Shown: piece after piece, positions 16,349 through 28,495 of the stretch
Numbering within the stretch: position 1 is the stretch's first letter
How the letters are laid out: each line of letters begins with the position of its first letter
Origin: Psychromicrobium lacuslunae
Lineage (GTDB): Bacteria > Actinomycetota > Actinomycetes > Actinomycetales > Micrococcaceae
Direction of reading: 5' to 3'
Length of the DNA stretch: 64,000 bases
Assembly (NCBI RefSeq): GCF_000950575.1
Contig: NZ_CP011005.1
Coordinates: forward strand, 806,001-870,000
Program-made: the position numbers and the translations under genes
Notes under the pieces: generated by a model
What the model was told of the DNA's origin: nothing
Seen by the model: only the letters and a program-made list of their open reading frames with translations
Databases searched by the model: none

Positions 16349-17128
16349 ATGGCCATTACCTGGGATCCCAAGAAGTATGTGCAGTTCGGGGATTTTCGCA
16401 ACCGTCCGTTCTTTGACCTAACTGCTCGGGTACTGGCCGAGCAGCCGAAGCAAGTCATAGACCTCGGTTGCGGACCAGGAAATCTCACCGCAACTCTGGC
16501 AGAACGCTGGCCCGCTGCCGAGGTGCTTGGACTCGATTCCTCTGCTGAGATGGTCGCCGCTGCTGAGCAACAAGCGCATCCAGCAAACCTTTCCTTTGCG
16601 CTCGCCGATGTTGCGGAGTGGACTCCGCCCGAGCGGGTGGATGTGGTGACCACCAATGCCGTGCTGCAGTGGGTGCCCGGGCATCAGGAATTACTCAAAG
16701 GCTGGTTGGCTGCCCTCAAACCAGGTGCCTGGTTTGCTATGCAGGTACCGGGGAACTTCGGCGCAGACTCGCATCGGCTCATGCGGGAATTGGCGGAATC
16801 TGCGGCCTGGTCCGAGCGGCTGGCGGGGGTGCTGCGGCACCGGGATGCGGTGTCGGAGCCGGCAGAATATCTCCAAATCTTCATCGACGCCGGGATGCGA
16901 GCGGACGCTTGGGAAACCACCTATCAGCAAGTGTTGCAGGGCGACTCTGCGGTGCTTAACTGGGTGCGCGGCACCGGCTTGCGTCCGGTGCTCAATGCAC
17001 TGAGTGCCGAAGAAGCGGAGCGTTTTGAGGCCGAATATTCGGTCCAGCTGGATCAGGCCTACCCGCCGCGTGAGTACGGGACGGTTTTCCCGTTCCGACG
17101 GATCTTCGTGGTGGGGCAGAAAGGCTGA
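16349..17128 (+). CDS. tam: Trans-aconitate 2-methyltransferase
   Basis: A class I SAM-dependent methyltransferase of 259 aa. Tam methylates trans-aconitate, a toxic by-product of the TCA-cycle intermediate cis-aconitate. The SAM-binding motif VIDLGCGPGNLT lies at about residues 35-46, motif II LGLDSSAEM at about 60, and the N-terminal TWDPKKYVQF is characteristic of Tam. The later TNAVLQWVPGH segment (about residue 99) also matches the family. The start is ATG at 16349 with GGAGGAAG at good spacing. It is monocistronic, between the ArsR/SRPBCC pair and a metallo-hydrolase. Confidence 0.9.
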   Translation: MAITWDPKKYVQFGDFRNRPFFDLTARVLAEQPKQVIDLGCGPGNLTATLAERWPAAEVLGLDSSAEMVAAAEQQAHPANLSFALADVAEWTPPERVDVVTTNAVLQWVPGHQELLKGWLAALKPGAWFAMQVPGNFGADSHRLMRELAESAAWSERLAGVLRHRDAVSEPAEYLQIFIDAGMRADAWETTYQQVLQGDSAVLNWVRGTGLRPVLNALSAEEAERFEAEYSVQLDQAYPPREYGTVFPFRRIFVVGQKG

Positions 17129-17162
17129 ACTCGCGGTTAGCCCGCTTCGCTGAGGTGTCCAA

Positions 17163-17819
17163 TCACCAGCCCCGAGCCTGCCAATCCGCCAGGGCTGGAC
17201 GTTCAGCGCCAAGGGTAGTTTCCTTACCGTGCCCCGGGTGTACCACGGTGTCGTCGGGGAGTCGGTCAAAAATGCGCTCGCAGACGTCGCCAAACAACTG
17301 TGCAAAACGCTCTGGATCCCGCTGAGTGTTACCCACTCCGCCGGGGAATAGTGAGTCCCCGCTGAAAAGCTGGGCGGGCCCACCGGGAGCCTGGTAGAGC
17401 AGGGCAATCGAACCCGGGGTGTGGCCGCGCAGGTGGATGGCTTCCAGCGAGAAACCGTCGAAATCGCCGCGATCACCGTGCTCAACCGGAACGTCGATTG
17501 GTACCGGAATGGCTGCCGCATCCAGGCTGCCGGCCACCGTGGTGGCCCCGGTTTTTTCGATCATTTCGGCCAATGCGCGATGGTGATCAGGGTGCGAGTG
17601 GGTGGTCACCACGGCGACCAGTTGAGTGTCGATGTCGGCGGCAACATCGGCCTTAGCCGAGTCGAGTAGCTCAATGATCGCCGCAGTGTCATCGGCGGCA
17701 TCGATCAACACTTGCGCACCGCTATTCCTTGCGGTGAGCAGGTAGACATTATTGTCCAGTTCACCTACCACGATGCGCCGAATGCTGAGAGCGTCGAGTT
17801 GCCAGATTTTCTGCTGCAT
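17163..17819 (-). CDS. MBL-fold metallo-hydrolase (glyoxalase II-like)
   Basis: A 218-aa metallo-beta-lactamase-fold hydrolase. The zinc-binding motif THSHPDHH (HxHxDH) is at about residue 80, GHTPGS is at about 127, and GDSLFPGGVG and HPGHG follow. This arrangement fits glyoxalase II-like enzymes in Actinobacteria. I chose the ATG at 17819; the reading frame stays open to a TTG at 17882, but that would place the MarR-type operator inside the gene and the extra residues are not family-like. Divergent from the MarR gene, which may control it. Confidence 0.88.
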   Translation of the reverse strand: MQQKIWQLDALSIRRIVVGELDNNVYLLTARNSGAQVLIDAADDTAAIIELLDSAKADVAADIDTQLVAVVTTHSHPDHHRALAEMIEKTGATTVAGSLDAAAIPVPIDVPVEHGDRGDFDGFSLEAIHLRGHTPGSIALLYQAPGGPAQLFSGDSLFPGGVGNTQRDPERFAQLFGDVCERIFDRLPDDTVVHPGHGKETTLGAERPALADWQARGW

Positions 17820-17865
17820 TGCTTCAGGATAGACCGGCGAGCTGACAGCCGCGGAGGGTATATAG

Positions 17866-17878
17866 TTGACTAAGTCAA
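17866..17878. promoter_or_regulatory. MarR-type operator
   Basis: TTGACTAAGTCAA (17866-17878) is a near-perfect palindrome around a central A. TAGTTG and CAACTA flank it as outer, slightly offset arms. It lies between the divergent metallo-hydrolase and MarR genes, 19 bp before the MarR start, as expected for an autoregulated repressor. Confidence 0.65.
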
Positions 17879-17897
17879 GCAACTAGTCTTTGGAGGC

Positions 17898-18359
17898 ATG
17901 ATGGCTGTCGAGGATCAAACTCTCGCCGAGCTCGTCAGTGAGGTATTCCGCCTTTTCCGCGCGCTCAAGAGCGCCTCGCACGAACCTTCGATTGAAGGCG
18001 TCGGGGTAGCGCATATCGGTATTGTCGGGCTGCTTTCACAGAGCGGCGAGTGCCGGGCGACCGCCTTGGCGGAAACCATGGGCATCGGTCCCAGTGCGTT
18101 ATCCAGGCAGTTGGCGGAGCTTGACGAGCAAGGTTATGTGACTCGTCGCCCCGATCCAGAGGACGGCCGGGCGACCTTGATCGAGGTTTCTCCACAGGGT
18201 ACCGAATTGCTGGCCAGGGTGATGGCCAGACGCTCGGCAAGATTGCGCGCTCAGCTCACGGATTGGGACGAGGGGGAGGCGCGACAGGCATTGCAGGCGG
18301 TTTCTCGACTCACCGATGCGTTATTAAATTCACCCAAAGGCGAATCTCTCTCAGCATAG
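17898..18359 (+). CDS. MarR-family transcriptional regulator
   Basis: A 153-aa winged-helix regulator. The helix-turn-helix ATALAETMGIGPSALSRQLAEL is at about residues 54-75. The wing RRPDPEDGRATLIEVSPQG (about 82-100) carries the conserved D-x-R element of MarR proteins. Helices at both ends would form the dimer interface. The start is the first ATG of ATGATG (17898), with TTTGGAGG upstream; the second ATG is also possible. The palindrome just upstream suggests autoregulation and control of the divergent metallo-hydrolase. The ligand is unknown. Confidence 0.9.
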   Translation: MMAVEDQTLAELVSEVFRLFRALKSASHEPSIEGVGVAHIGIVGLLSQSGECRATALAETMGIGPSALSRQLAELDEQGYVTRRPDPEDGRATLIEVSPQGTELLARVMARRSARLRAQLTDWDEGEARQALQAVSRLTDALLNSPKGESLSA

Positions 18360-18432
18360 TGGCGCTGTTGAGCGGCGCTGCTTAGTGATTGATCACTTCA
18401 TCCGAGTGATCAAAATTTATCAGGAGCTTTAG

Positions 18433-18483
18433 ATGTCTCGGATCGATGATCTACCCACCGATGAGACGGCGGTGCTTCGATGA
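18433..18483 (+). CDS. Candidate 16-aa small ORF coupled to the GntR gene
   Basis: ATG at 18433, preceded by CAGGAG, opens a 16-codon frame (MSRIDDLPTDETAVLR). Its TGA (18481-18483) overlaps the ATG of the GntR regulator (18480) by 4 bp. The regulator itself has no good SD, so translation of the small ORF could deliver ribosomes to it. There is no other evidence that the peptide is functional. Confidence 0.4.
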   Translation: MSRIDDLPTDETAVLR

Positions 18484-18860
18484 GCTCAGCGGATCAGGCC
18501 CTCAGTAATTGGCAGCCCTCGGCGCAATCCAGCGTGGCTCCCTTCGAGCAACTGCGTCAGCTGATAGCTGATTTGGCCAGCCGCGGAGTGCTGCCGGTGG
18601 GTTATCGGCTACCGTCGGTGCGGGCGCTTGCGGCCAGTAGCGGGCTGGCAGTTAACACTGTGGCCCGGGCGATCAAGGAACTTGAGCAGGCTGGCATCGT
18701 GCGCACCCAAGGTCGGAATGGCACCGTGATCAGCGCGGCCGGAGACCAGCTCCGAGCCCGAGTGGCGGAGGCCGCCGAGACTTTCGCCGCCGTCGTCCAT
18801 CAACAGGGTCTCAGCCATCGAGAGGCACTAGCGATGATTACCGAAGCGCTCAAAGCCTAG
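18480..18860 (+). CDS. GntR-family regulator, YtrA-like
   Basis: A 126-aa short GntR protein. The N-terminal winged helix contains FEQLRQLIADLASRG, LPSVRALAASSGLAVNT and VARAIKELEQAGIVRT (about residues 21-75), followed by a short helical tail. The small C-terminal part (about 50 aa) marks the YtrA subfamily, which usually controls ABC transporters. Here no ABC genes follow; uvrA is next, 37 bp away. Its ATG overlaps the stop of a 16-codon ORF. The regulated genes are unknown. Confidence 0.88.
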   Translation: MSSADQALSNWQPSAQSSVAPFEQLRQLIADLASRGVLPVGYRLPSVRALAASSGLAVNTVARAIKELEQAGIVRTQGRNGTVISAAGDQLRARVAEAAETFAAVVHQQGLSHREALAMITEALKA

Positions 18861-18861
18861 C

Positions 18862-18891
18862 TTTTCATTCGAAGACATTTTCGATTAGGAT
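18862..18891 (+). promoter_or_regulatory. uvrA promoter, predicted leaderless
   Basis: TTTTCA (18862-18867), an 18-bp spacer and TAGGAT (18886-18891). The -10 ends 6 nt before GTG 18898. The LexA-type box fills the spacer. Confidence 0.5.
18869..18884. promoter_or_regulatory. LexA (SOS) box in the uvrA promoter
   Basis: TCGAAGACATTTTCGA matches the TCGAA-N6-TTCGA core of the actinobacterial/Bacillus LexA box (TCGAACNNNNGTTCGA); the inner C and G are replaced by G and T. It lies between the -35 and -10, where LexA would block RNA polymerase. Confidence 0.7.
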
Positions 18892-18897
18892 ATGCGT

Positions 18898-21807
<2,910 letters not shown>

Positions 21808-21891
21808 TCGATCGGCTATCACTTCGAGAGTGTATATTCCAGATTTGGCATGCGTGCGGCTGCTGGCAGCTTGTCGTGAGAAACTAGGTCG

Positions 21892-22617
21892 GTGATGACG
21901 AACCTGCCGCTCGACCAACAGAATAATCGCCTTGCGGTGTTATTCGATCTCGATGGAACGTTGGTCGATCCAGCGGGTGGTATCACCCAAGGAATCGCAT
22001 ATGCACTGCAGAGCATGGCTCTGCCGGTTCCGGAACAAGACATTCTCAACGCGATGGTTGGCCCGAAGCTTTCCGAAGGTTTATTAGCCCTGCCGAATTT
22101 TCCGGCCGATAAGCTTTCGGCTGTAGTCGCCGCGTACCGAGAGTGGTATTCGGCCCGTGGCATCGCCATGGGTCGGCCCTACCCGGGCATGGTTGAGTTG
22201 CTGGAGACGCTACGTCGTCGCGGTTTCTTAATCGGGCTGGCGACCCAAAAGCCGCTCTCGCTGGCTAGGGTGCTGTTGGATACTCACGGGTTGAGTGGTT
22301 TTTTTCAGGCAGTTTCGGGCGCGGCAGAGAACGAGGCCCTGAACACTGCAGATTCTTTGCCACCAAAGCAGCGCATTATTGAAACCGCACTCGAAGAATT
22401 GTCCTCACCCCCGCGAGCAATTATGGTTGGTGACCGGGCGCATGACGTGCTGGGGGCGCGGGCTAATGGCCTGGACTGTCTTGGGGTGAACTGGGGATTC
22501 TCTGCAACCGGGGAACTTGAGAAGGCCGGTGCGATCCACACCGTGGATTCGGCGGAAGAACTGTTGGCGAGAATCAGCGAATATTTTGCTTTGGAGGTGG
22601 CGAATGGCTCTTTATGA
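21892..22617 (+). CDS. HAD-superfamily phosphatase, Gph/PGP-like
   Basis: A 241-aa haloacid dehalogenase-type hydrolase. Motif I is LFDLDGTLVDPAGG (about residues 16-29), with the nucleophile and acid/base Asp pair DxD. Motif II/III contains LATQKPLS and the lysine region, and motif IV is GDRAHDVLGARANG. The helical cap between motifs I and II fits phosphoglycolate phosphatase-like (Gph/PpaX) enzymes, but the substrate is uncertain. The start is GTG 21892 or, equally, the next codon ATG 21895. Its end overlaps the acyltransferase start by 14 bp, so they form an operon. Confidence 0.88.
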   Translation: MMTNLPLDQQNNRLAVLFDLDGTLVDPAGGITQGIAYALQSMALPVPEQDILNAMVGPKLSEGLLALPNFPADKLSAVVAAYREWYSARGIAMGRPYPGMVELLETLRRRGFLIGLATQKPLSLARVLLDTHGLSGFFQAVSGAAENEALNTADSLPPKQRIIETALEELSSPPRAIMVGDRAHDVLGARANGLDCLGVNWGFSATGELEKAGAIHTVDSAEELLARISEYFALEVANGSL

Positions 22618-23278
22618 CGCCGCCCGGGGGACGGCTCGTGGTGCGATTGCGCTGACCTGCCGACCCACCATTACCGGTTTGGAGAACGTGCCCAAGGACG
22701 GTCCGTTTATTGTTGCGCCCAACCATCTGTCCTTTTTGGACAGCGTACTGGTGCAGACCTTGATGCCGCGTAAGGTCGCCTTCTTCGCTAAAGCTGAATA
22801 CTTCACTACAAAAGGTTTCAAGGGCCGAATGATGAAGTCCTTTTTCTCTGCAGTCGGCTCGATCCCGGTTGAAAGAGGCGAACAGGCTGCTAGCGTAGCG
22901 GCCCTTAAATCACTATTGGACATCTTGGCCGAGGGCGACGGCGTCGGAATTTACCCGGAGGGCACCAGATCACGTGACGGCAAGCTGTACCGCGGCCGCA
23001 CCGGAGTTGGCTGGCTAGCGCTCACCACCGGAGCCCCGGTGATTCCGGTGGGCCTGAAGGGCACCGAAAAACTTCAGCCGGCTGGAAGCAATAGAATTCG
23101 ACCGCAACACTTCTCGATGATTGTCGGCAAGCCCCTACAGTTCGAGAAGACCGGAACTGACCACTCATTGCCAGCCCGTCGGGCAGCCACCGACGCCATT
23201 ATGGATGCAATTGCCGAGCTGAGTGGCCAGGAACGCGCCGAGGGCTACAACAAGAGCAAGTCGAGCGACGAGGGCTGA
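22604..23278 (+). CDS. 1-acyl-sn-glycerol-3-phosphate acyltransferase (PlsC-like)
   Basis: A 224-aa lysophospholipid acyltransferase, which adds the second acyl chain to form phosphatidic acid at the membrane. The catalytic NHLSFLDS (HX4D) is at about residue 41, and the substrate-binding YPEGTRSRDG at about 117-126 is typical. The start is ATG 22604, with GGAGG 5-6 nt upstream. The reading frame is open further upstream inside the HAD gene, but only as an overlap. Translational coupling with the HAD phosphatase is likely. It could also act on related acceptors. Confidence 0.92.
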   Translation: MALYDAARGTARGAIALTCRPTITGLENVPKDGPFIVAPNHLSFLDSVLVQTLMPRKVAFFAKAEYFTTKGFKGRMMKSFFSAVGSIPVERGEQAASVAALKSLLDILAEGDGVGIYPEGTRSRDGKLYRGRTGVGWLALTTGAPVIPVGLKGTEKLQPAGSNRIRPQHFSMIVGKPLQFEKTGTDHSLPARRAATDAIMDAIAELSGQERAEGYNKSKSSDEG

Positions 23279-23295
23279 AGCGGCCCCGTAACATC

Positions 23296-23350
23296 AGTTC
23301 AGTGACAGCTCAGTAGTAGTCCAGTGGTAGTCCGGTGGTGATCCGCTGAG
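23296..23350 (+). repeat. Degenerate 11-bp tandem repeat upstream of uvrC
   Basis: Four consecutive 11-mers of the type AGTCCAGTGGT (23296-23306, 23307-23317, 23318-23328, 23329-23339) and a decayed fifth (23340-23350). They lie between plsC and the uvrC promoter. Confidence 0.65.
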
Positions 23351-23375
23351 CACGTCGGATGTCGGTGCCGGGGAC

Positions 23376-23381
23376 TAGGAT
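23376..23381 (+). promoter_or_regulatory. -10 element of predicted leaderless uvrC promoter
   Basis: TAGGAT ends 6 nt before GTG 23388, and AAATAT between them contains no SD. The hexamer is identical to those of uvrA and tpiA. Confidence 0.5.
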
Positions 23382-23387
23382 AAATAT

Positions 23388-25370
23388 GTGGCAAATCCGC
23401 TGAGTTACCGGCCGAAAACCGGTGAAATCCCCACTAACCCTGGTGTCTATCGCTTTCGTGATGAACACGGTCGGGTGATCTATGTTGGCAAAGCTAAGAA
23501 CCTGCGGGCCAGGCTGACCTCCTATTTCGCCAACCCGGCAACGCTGCTGCCTAAGACCTATGCAATGGTGCATACTGCGGCCAGCGTGCAATGGACCATT
23601 GTGGGCAGCGAGCTGGAGGCTTTGCAGCTCGAGTACACCTGGATTAAAGAATTCGCCCCTCGATACAATCTCGCCTTTCGTGATGACAAGAGCTACCCCT
23701 ATCTTGCTGTCACCATGGGCGAGCAATTCCCACGGGTTCAGGTGATGCGAGGCGAGCGTCGCAAGGGAGTCCGTTACTTTGGCCCGTACACGGCCGGCGC
23801 CATCAGGGAAACCGTGGATACCCTACTGCGAGTGTTCCCGGTGCGTACTTGCAGCCCGAGTGTGCTCAAGCGCGCCCAACAGAGTGGTCGTCCCTGTCTG
23901 CTCGGTTACATCGATAAGTGCGCGGCACCTTGCGTTGGAAAGATCAGCGAGCAGGATCATCGGCAGCTTGCCGAGGAGTTCTGCTCTTTTATGGCCGGGG
24001 AAGCGAAGCGTTTTATTAGCTCGCTGGAGAAGCAGATGGCCGCGGCGGTGGCTGAACTGGATTATGAACAGGCCGCTCGACTGCGCGATGACATTATTGC
24101 GTTACGGAAGGTTTTCGAGCGCAACGCGGTGGTGCTACCTGAGGACACCAGCGCCGATATCTTCGCGGTGCACCAAGACGAGCTTGAGGCAGCGGTACAG
24201 GTTTTCTATGTGCGCGCCGGCCGGATTCGCGGTCAACGGGGCTGGGTAGTGGAAAAGGTCGAAGATCTGGAGCCCGCAGAGCTGGTCGAACATCTGCTCC
24301 AACAGGTCTACGGCGAAGAAAGCGGTCAACGTGATGCCGACGATAAGATTCCGCGGCAGATTCTGGTGCCTGAAATGCCAAGTAACGCCGAGCAGCTGAG
24401 CACCTGGCTGAGCGGACTGCGCGGATCAAGGGTGGAGATCAAGGTTCCGCAGCGCGGCGACAAGGCGGCGCTGATGGAAACGGTCGAATCCAATGCCGAA
24501 CAGGCGATGAAACTGCATAAATCCAAGCGTGCCGGGGACCTGAACCAACGCTCATTGGCGCTCAAGGAATTGCAAGACGCGCTCGGTCTTCAAATGCCGT
24601 TGCTGCGGATTGAGTGCTATGACATTTCGCACGTACAGGGCACCAATGTGGTGGCCTCAATGGTGGTCGTGGAGGACGGCTTAGCCAAGAAGAGCGAGTA
24701 CCGGAAGTTCTCCATCAGCGGAGCTGCTGCGCAGGACGACACCGCTTCAATGTACGACGTGATCAGCCGACGGTTCCGGCATTACCTGCAGGAGCAGCAG
24801 GAACGCGCCGAGGCGTTGGCGAGCACTGAGGTGACCTATGAGATCACCGAAGAAGGCATTGAAGCCGGGTCGAAGAGTAAATTCGCTTATCCACCAAATT
24901 TGGTAGTGGTCGACGGCGGCCCACCGCAGGTCGCGGCTGCCAGCAGAGCGCTAGCCGATTTAGGCATTAGCGACGTCGCTGTGGTTGGTCTGGCGAAACG
25001 CCTGGAAGAGGTCTGGTTACCGAACGATGATTTTCCGGTCATCCTGCCGCGTAGCTCGCAGGGGCTCTACCTGCTGCAACGGATTCGTGATGAGGCACAC
25101 CGCTTTGCCATCACCTTCCATCGTCAAAAGCGCGCCAAGTCAATGACCGCTTCGCTGCTGGACGAAATCCCCGGACTGGGGGAGTCGAAAAGCAAGACCC
25201 TGTTGAAGCATTTCGGATCGGTGAAAAAACTGAGGGCGGCCAGCGTTCAGGAGCTCACTGAGGTCAAGGGAGTAGGTCCGGTGCTCGGTGAGGCTATCCA
25301 CCAGGCACTGCAGGATGCGCAAGCTGCACCGGCGGTGAATATGAGTACCGGCGAAATTCTGGAAACTTAG
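23388..25370 (+). CDS. uvrC: UvrABC excinuclease subunit C
   Basis: UvrC makes the 3' and 5' incisions around the lesion after UvrB is loaded. The 660-aa product has an N-terminal GIY-YIG nuclease ([21 protein letters not shown] shortened as GVYRF...IYVGKAK, about residues 19-38) and a UVR motif around [13 protein letters not shown] (about 222). The C-terminal RNase H-like nuclease is marked by CYDISH and VVDGGPPQ, and the tandem helix-hairpin-helix by [15 protein letters not shown]. All functional parts are intact. The start is GTG 23388. It is the first gene of the probable uvrC-rapZ-yvcK-whiA series. Confidence 0.97.
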   Translation: MANPLSYRPKTGEIPTNPGVYRFRDEHGRVIYVGKAKNLRARLTSYFANPATLLPKTYAMVHTAASVQWTIVGSELEALQLEYTWIKEFAPRYNLAFRDDKSYPYLAVTMGEQFPRVQVMRGERRKGVRYFGPYTAGAIRETVDTLLRVFPVRTCSPSVLKRAQQSGRPCLLGYIDKCAAPCVGKISEQDHRQLAEEFCSFMAGEAKRFISSLEKQMAAAVAELDYEQAARLRDDIIALRKVFERNAVVLPEDTSADIFAVHQDELEAAVQVFYVRAGRIRGQRGWVVEKVEDLEPAELVEHLLQQVYGEESGQRDADDKIPRQILVPEMPSNAEQLSTWLSGLRGSRVEIKVPQRGDKAALMETVESNAEQAMKLHKSKRAGDLNQRSLALKELQDALGLQMPLLRIECYDISHVQGTNVVASMVVVEDGLAKKSEYRKFSISGAAAQDDTASMYDVISRRFRHYLQEQQERAEALASTEVTYEITEEGIEAGSKSKFAYPPNLVVVDGGPPQVAAASRALADLGISDVAVVGLAKRLEEVWLPNDDFPVILPRSSQGLYLLQRIRDEAHRFAITFHRQKRAKSMTASLLDEIPGLGESKSKTLLKHFGSVKKLRAASVQELTEVKGVGPVLGEAIHQALQDAQAAPAVNMSTGEILET

Positions 25371-25450
25371 CTAGGCTGAATCTTGACTAGGCTGGAAGGT
25401 AGCTTGGCGCAATCGCGACCGGCTAGAACCGGATCAAAGGATAGGTGGAG

Positions 25451-26341
25451 ATGGCAGACCTCACCCCGGTGAAACCGCAAGAATCAGAGTTGCTGGTAGT
25501 CACCGGTATGTCGGGTGCTGGGCGCAGCACGGCTGCCAATGCGCTGGAAGATCACGGCTGGTATGTGGTGGAGAATTTGCCGCCGCAGATGCTCGGCACG
25601 CTCGCTGAACTGGTGGCTAGGACGCCTCAGGCGCTACCCAAACTGGCGGTGGTCGTCGATGTGCGCGGTAAAGCTTTCTTCGCCGATATCCGAGATTCCC
25701 TGAATATGCTGGCTGCCAGCGGGATTAGTTATCGGGTGCTCTTCCTCGATGCTGATGACGATACCCTGGTGCGTCGCTTTGAGCAGGGCCGGCGACCGCA
25801 CCCCTTGCAAGGTGATGGCCGGATGCTCGACGGTATTGCCGCCGAGCGGGAGTTACTGGCTCAGTTGCGGGATGCCGCCGATATCGTGATCGACACCTCG
25901 GCCCGGAACGTGCATGAACTGGCCAGCCAGGTTACCGATTTGTTCTCAGATTCGGGCCCGGTGGTGCTCCGGCTTACTGTGATGAGCTTTGGCTTTAAAT
26001 ACGGATTACCGGTGGACGCTAACTATGTCGCCGATGTGCGTTTCCTGCCGAACCCACATTGGGTGCCGCAACTGCGTCCGCATACCGGGCTGGATAAGGA
26101 CGTCAGCGATTTCGTTTTGATTGACAATAACGCCAATGAATTCGTCACCCGCTACGTTCGTGCGCTGGAGCCGGTGCTCGAAGGCTACCGGCGTGAGAAT
26201 AAACACTATGCCACCATCGCCGTCGGCTGCACCGGCGGCAAACACCGTTCGGTAGCTGTCTCGGTCGAGCTCGCCAAACGACTAGCTCAGCTGCCCCGCG
26301 TCGCGGTCAGTACCCGGCACCGTGATTTAGGGCGCGAATAG
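25451..26341 (+). CDS. rapZ: RNase adapter / nucleotide-binding protein RapZ
   Basis: A 296-aa member of the RapZ/YvcJ family. The P-loop GMSGAGRS is at about residues 17-24, and the C-terminal [10 protein letters not shown] lies in the conserved domain that binds glucosamine-6-phosphate in E. coli RapZ. In Actinobacteria the gene always sits with yvcK and whiA, but its role is unsettled; E. coli RapZ controls glmZ sRNA decay. The start is ATG 25451, with AAAGGA 9 nt upstream; an in-frame GTG at 25445 is an alternative. Its stop overlaps the yvcK GTG by one base. Confidence 0.95.
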   Translation: MADLTPVKPQESELLVVTGMSGAGRSTAANALEDHGWYVVENLPPQMLGTLAELVARTPQALPKLAVVVDVRGKAFFADIRDSLNMLAASGISYRVLFLDADDDTLVRRFEQGRRPHPLQGDGRMLDGIAAERELLAQLRDAADIVIDTSARNVHELASQVTDLFSDSGPVVLRLTVMSFGFKYGLPVDANYVADVRFLPNPHWVPQLRPHTGLDKDVSDFVLIDNNANEFVTRYVRALEPVLEGYRRENKHYATIAVGCTGGKHRSVAVSVELAKRLAQLPRVAVSTRHRDLGRE

Positions 26342-27357
26342 TGGGGTTGCTCACCGGACCGCTGCCGCTTATTCCGCCGAAAAATAGGGCAAGCGACGGC
26401 GGCGGAAACGACACCTCGGTGGTGGCTTTAGGCGGCGGGCACGGGCTCTCCGCTTCGTTGTCCGCCTTGCGGCTGCTAACCAGCGAATTGACAGCCATCG
26501 TCACGGTGGCCGACGACGGCGGTTCCTCGGGACGGTTGCGCGAGGAACTAGGCGTGCTACCACCCGGAGATCTACGGATGGCGCTGTCTGCGCTCTGCGA
26601 CGATACCGACTGGGGGCGCACCTGGCGGGATGTGATGCAGCATCGTTTCGCGGCCAAGCCAGGCAAAGAAAGTTCCCTCGATCAGCACGCGATGGGAAAT
26701 TTGCTAATCGTGACACTGTGGGAGCTGCTGGGTGATACCGTCGATGGCTTGAAATGGGCTGGCGCATTACTCGGCGCCCGTGGTCAGGTGTTGCCGATGG
26801 CTAGCGTGCCGTTGACGATTCAAGGTGAGAGCCGGAACATCGACTCGCAGGGCGTGGAAACTGTCCGCACGGTGACCGGGCAGGCAGCCTTAGCCAGCGT
26901 CGGCGTGGTGGATCAGGTCCGGCTAATCCCGGAGACCGCCCCGGCCTGTGTAGAGGCCCTGGAAGCAATTGAATTGGCCGATTGGGTGATCCTAGGGCCC
27001 GGATCCTGGTATACCTCGGTGCTGCCGCATTTGTTGCTGCCAGAGCTACGTCAGGCGCTGTGTGCCACCCCAGCTAAGCGTTGTTTGGCGATGAACCTGG
27101 ATGTGAATGACAAAGAAGCCGCGGGAATGAGTGCTGCCGACCATCTTCGGGTGATTGCCAAGTATGCGCCAGAATTTGGCGTCGATGTAGTGTTAGCAGA
27201 TCCCACTAGTGTCGGTGATCGTGCCGAGTTTGAACTGGCGGCCTCCGCATTGGGGGCCGAGGTGGTGTTGAGCCGAGTGCGGGTGAGCAATCGGCAACCG
27301 GTGCATGATCCGCTACGATTGGCGGCGGCGTTCCACGACATTTTTGCTGGTGGTTAG
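26341..27357 (+). CDS. yvcK: Gluconeogenesis factor YvcK (UDP-GlcNAc-binding)
   Basis: A 338-aa YvcK/CofD-like protein. In Bacillus and mycobacteria it binds UDP-GlcNAc and links carbon metabolism to cell-wall synthesis and cell shape. Signatures are VALGGGHGLSASLSALR (about residues 28-44), TVADDGGSSGRLREELG (about 57-73) and GDLRMALSAL. The start is GTG 26341, overlapping the last base of the rapZ stop, which implies translational coupling. The extended N-terminus before the GGGHG motif (about 28 residues) is short and not conserved-looking. Confidence 0.95.
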   Translation: MGLLTGPLPLIPPKNRASDGGGNDTSVVALGGGHGLSASLSALRLLTSELTAIVTVADDGGSSGRLREELGVLPPGDLRMALSALCDDTDWGRTWRDVMQHRFAAKPGKESSLDQHAMGNLLIVTLWELLGDTVDGLKWAGALLGARGQVLPMASVPLTIQGESRNIDSQGVETVRTVTGQAALASVGVVDQVRLIPETAPACVEALEAIELADWVILGPGSWYTSVLPHLLLPELRQALCATPAKRCLAMNLDVNDKEAAGMSAADHLRVIAKYAPEFGVDVVLADPTSVGDRAEFELAASALGAEVVLSRVRVSNRQPVHDPLRLAAAFHDIFAGG

Positions 27358-27396
27358 CCGATGATGAGATTTGCAGATAGACAGAACGGAATGTAG

Positions 27397-28377
27397 ATGG
27401 CATTGACAGCGGCGGTTAAAGAGGAGCTGTCTCGGCTCGAAGTGCGTAAAGCACCGGTCCGTAAGGCCGAGGTTTCCGCAATGCTGCGGTTTGCGGGCGG
27501 CTTGCACATCATTTCCGGCAGGATTGTCATCGAGGCGGAAGTCGACCTCGCCGCTACCGCACGCCGGTTGCGAGTGGCTATTGCCGAACTGTACGGTCAT
27601 CAAAGCGAGATCATCGTGGTCTCCGGCGGTGGACTGCGCCGCGGAAATCGCTACGTGGTCCGGGTGGTCCGGGAAAGCGAAGCCTTAGCCCGGCAGACTG
27701 GACTGCTGGACAGCCGGGGGCGGCCGGTGCGAGGCTTGCCCTCGGTGGTGGTGAACGGTTCGATGGCTGATGTGGAAGCTGTCTGGCGCGGTGCCTTCCT
27801 GGCTCATGGTTCTCTCACCGAACCCGGTCGATCCTCCTCGCTCGAGGTGACTTGCCCGGGACCGGAAGCCGCGCTCGCCTTGGTAGGAGCAGCCCGTCGC
27901 CTGGGCATTGCGGCCAAAGCCCGCGAAGTCCGAGGCATTGACCGAGTGGTGATTCGGGATGGCGACACCATCGCAGCGCTGCTGACCAGAATGGGCGCTC
28001 ATCAGACCCTTTTGACCTGGGAAGAATCCAGAATGCGCAAGGAAGTGCGCGCCACCGCTAACCGTTTGGCGAATTTCGATGACGCTAATTTACGCCGTTC
28101 GGCTCAGGCCGCAGTGGCCGCCGGCGCCAGAGTGGATCGGGCTTTGGAGATCCTTGGCGAGGACGTGCCGGATCATCTGAAATATGCCGGTGAATTGAGG
28201 GTTGCGCACAAACAAGCCTCGCTTGATGAATTGGGTCGGCTAGCCGATCCGCCGATGACCAAGGACGCGATTGCCGGGCGAATTCGTCGGTTGCTGGCGA
28301 TGGCGGACAAGCGCGCTTCGGATCTTGGCATCCCGGGAACCGAGGCCAATGTGACACTCGAGATGCTTGAGGAATAG
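27397..28377 (+). CDS. whiA: DNA-binding protein WhiA
   Basis: WhiA is a sporulation/cell-division regulator in Streptomyces and a conserved protein of unknown function in non-sporulating Actinobacteria. The 326-aa product has the bipartite LAGLIDADG-endonuclease-like core (without nuclease catalytic use), for example [15 protein letters not shown] and [13 protein letters not shown]. The C-terminal helix-turn-helix contains [20 protein letters not shown]. The start is ATG 27397. It closes the rapZ-yvcK-whiA cluster; sodA lies 118 bp downstream with its own RBS. Confidence 0.96.
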   Translation: MALTAAVKEELSRLEVRKAPVRKAEVSAMLRFAGGLHIISGRIVIEAEVDLAATARRLRVAIAELYGHQSEIIVVSGGGLRRGNRYVVRVVRESEALARQTGLLDSRGRPVRGLPSVVVNGSMADVEAVWRGAFLAHGSLTEPGRSSSLEVTCPGPEAALALVGAARRLGIAAKAREVRGIDRVVIRDGDTIAALLTRMGAHQTLLTWEESRMRKEVRATANRLANFDDANLRRSAQAAVAAGARVDRALEILGEDVPDHLKYAGELRVAHKQASLDELGRLADPPMTKDAIAGRIRRLLAMADKRASDLGIPGTEANVTLEMLEE

Positions 28378-28495
28378 CCTAGGAGAAGAGTTTCAAAAAA
28401 AGATCTGCCATTCCGAAATACATCACAAAAATGTGACGTTATTACGAGAGGTGGCAGTGCTTGTCACTGAAATTATCGAATTCTATGGAGGAACC

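Noticed and set aside
28423-28436. TCACA-AAAA-TGTGA upstream of sodA as a CRP site
   Set aside because: The half-sites are in the opposite order to the CRP/GlxR consensus (TGTGA-N6-TCACA) and the spacer is 4 bp, so it is not a convincing match.
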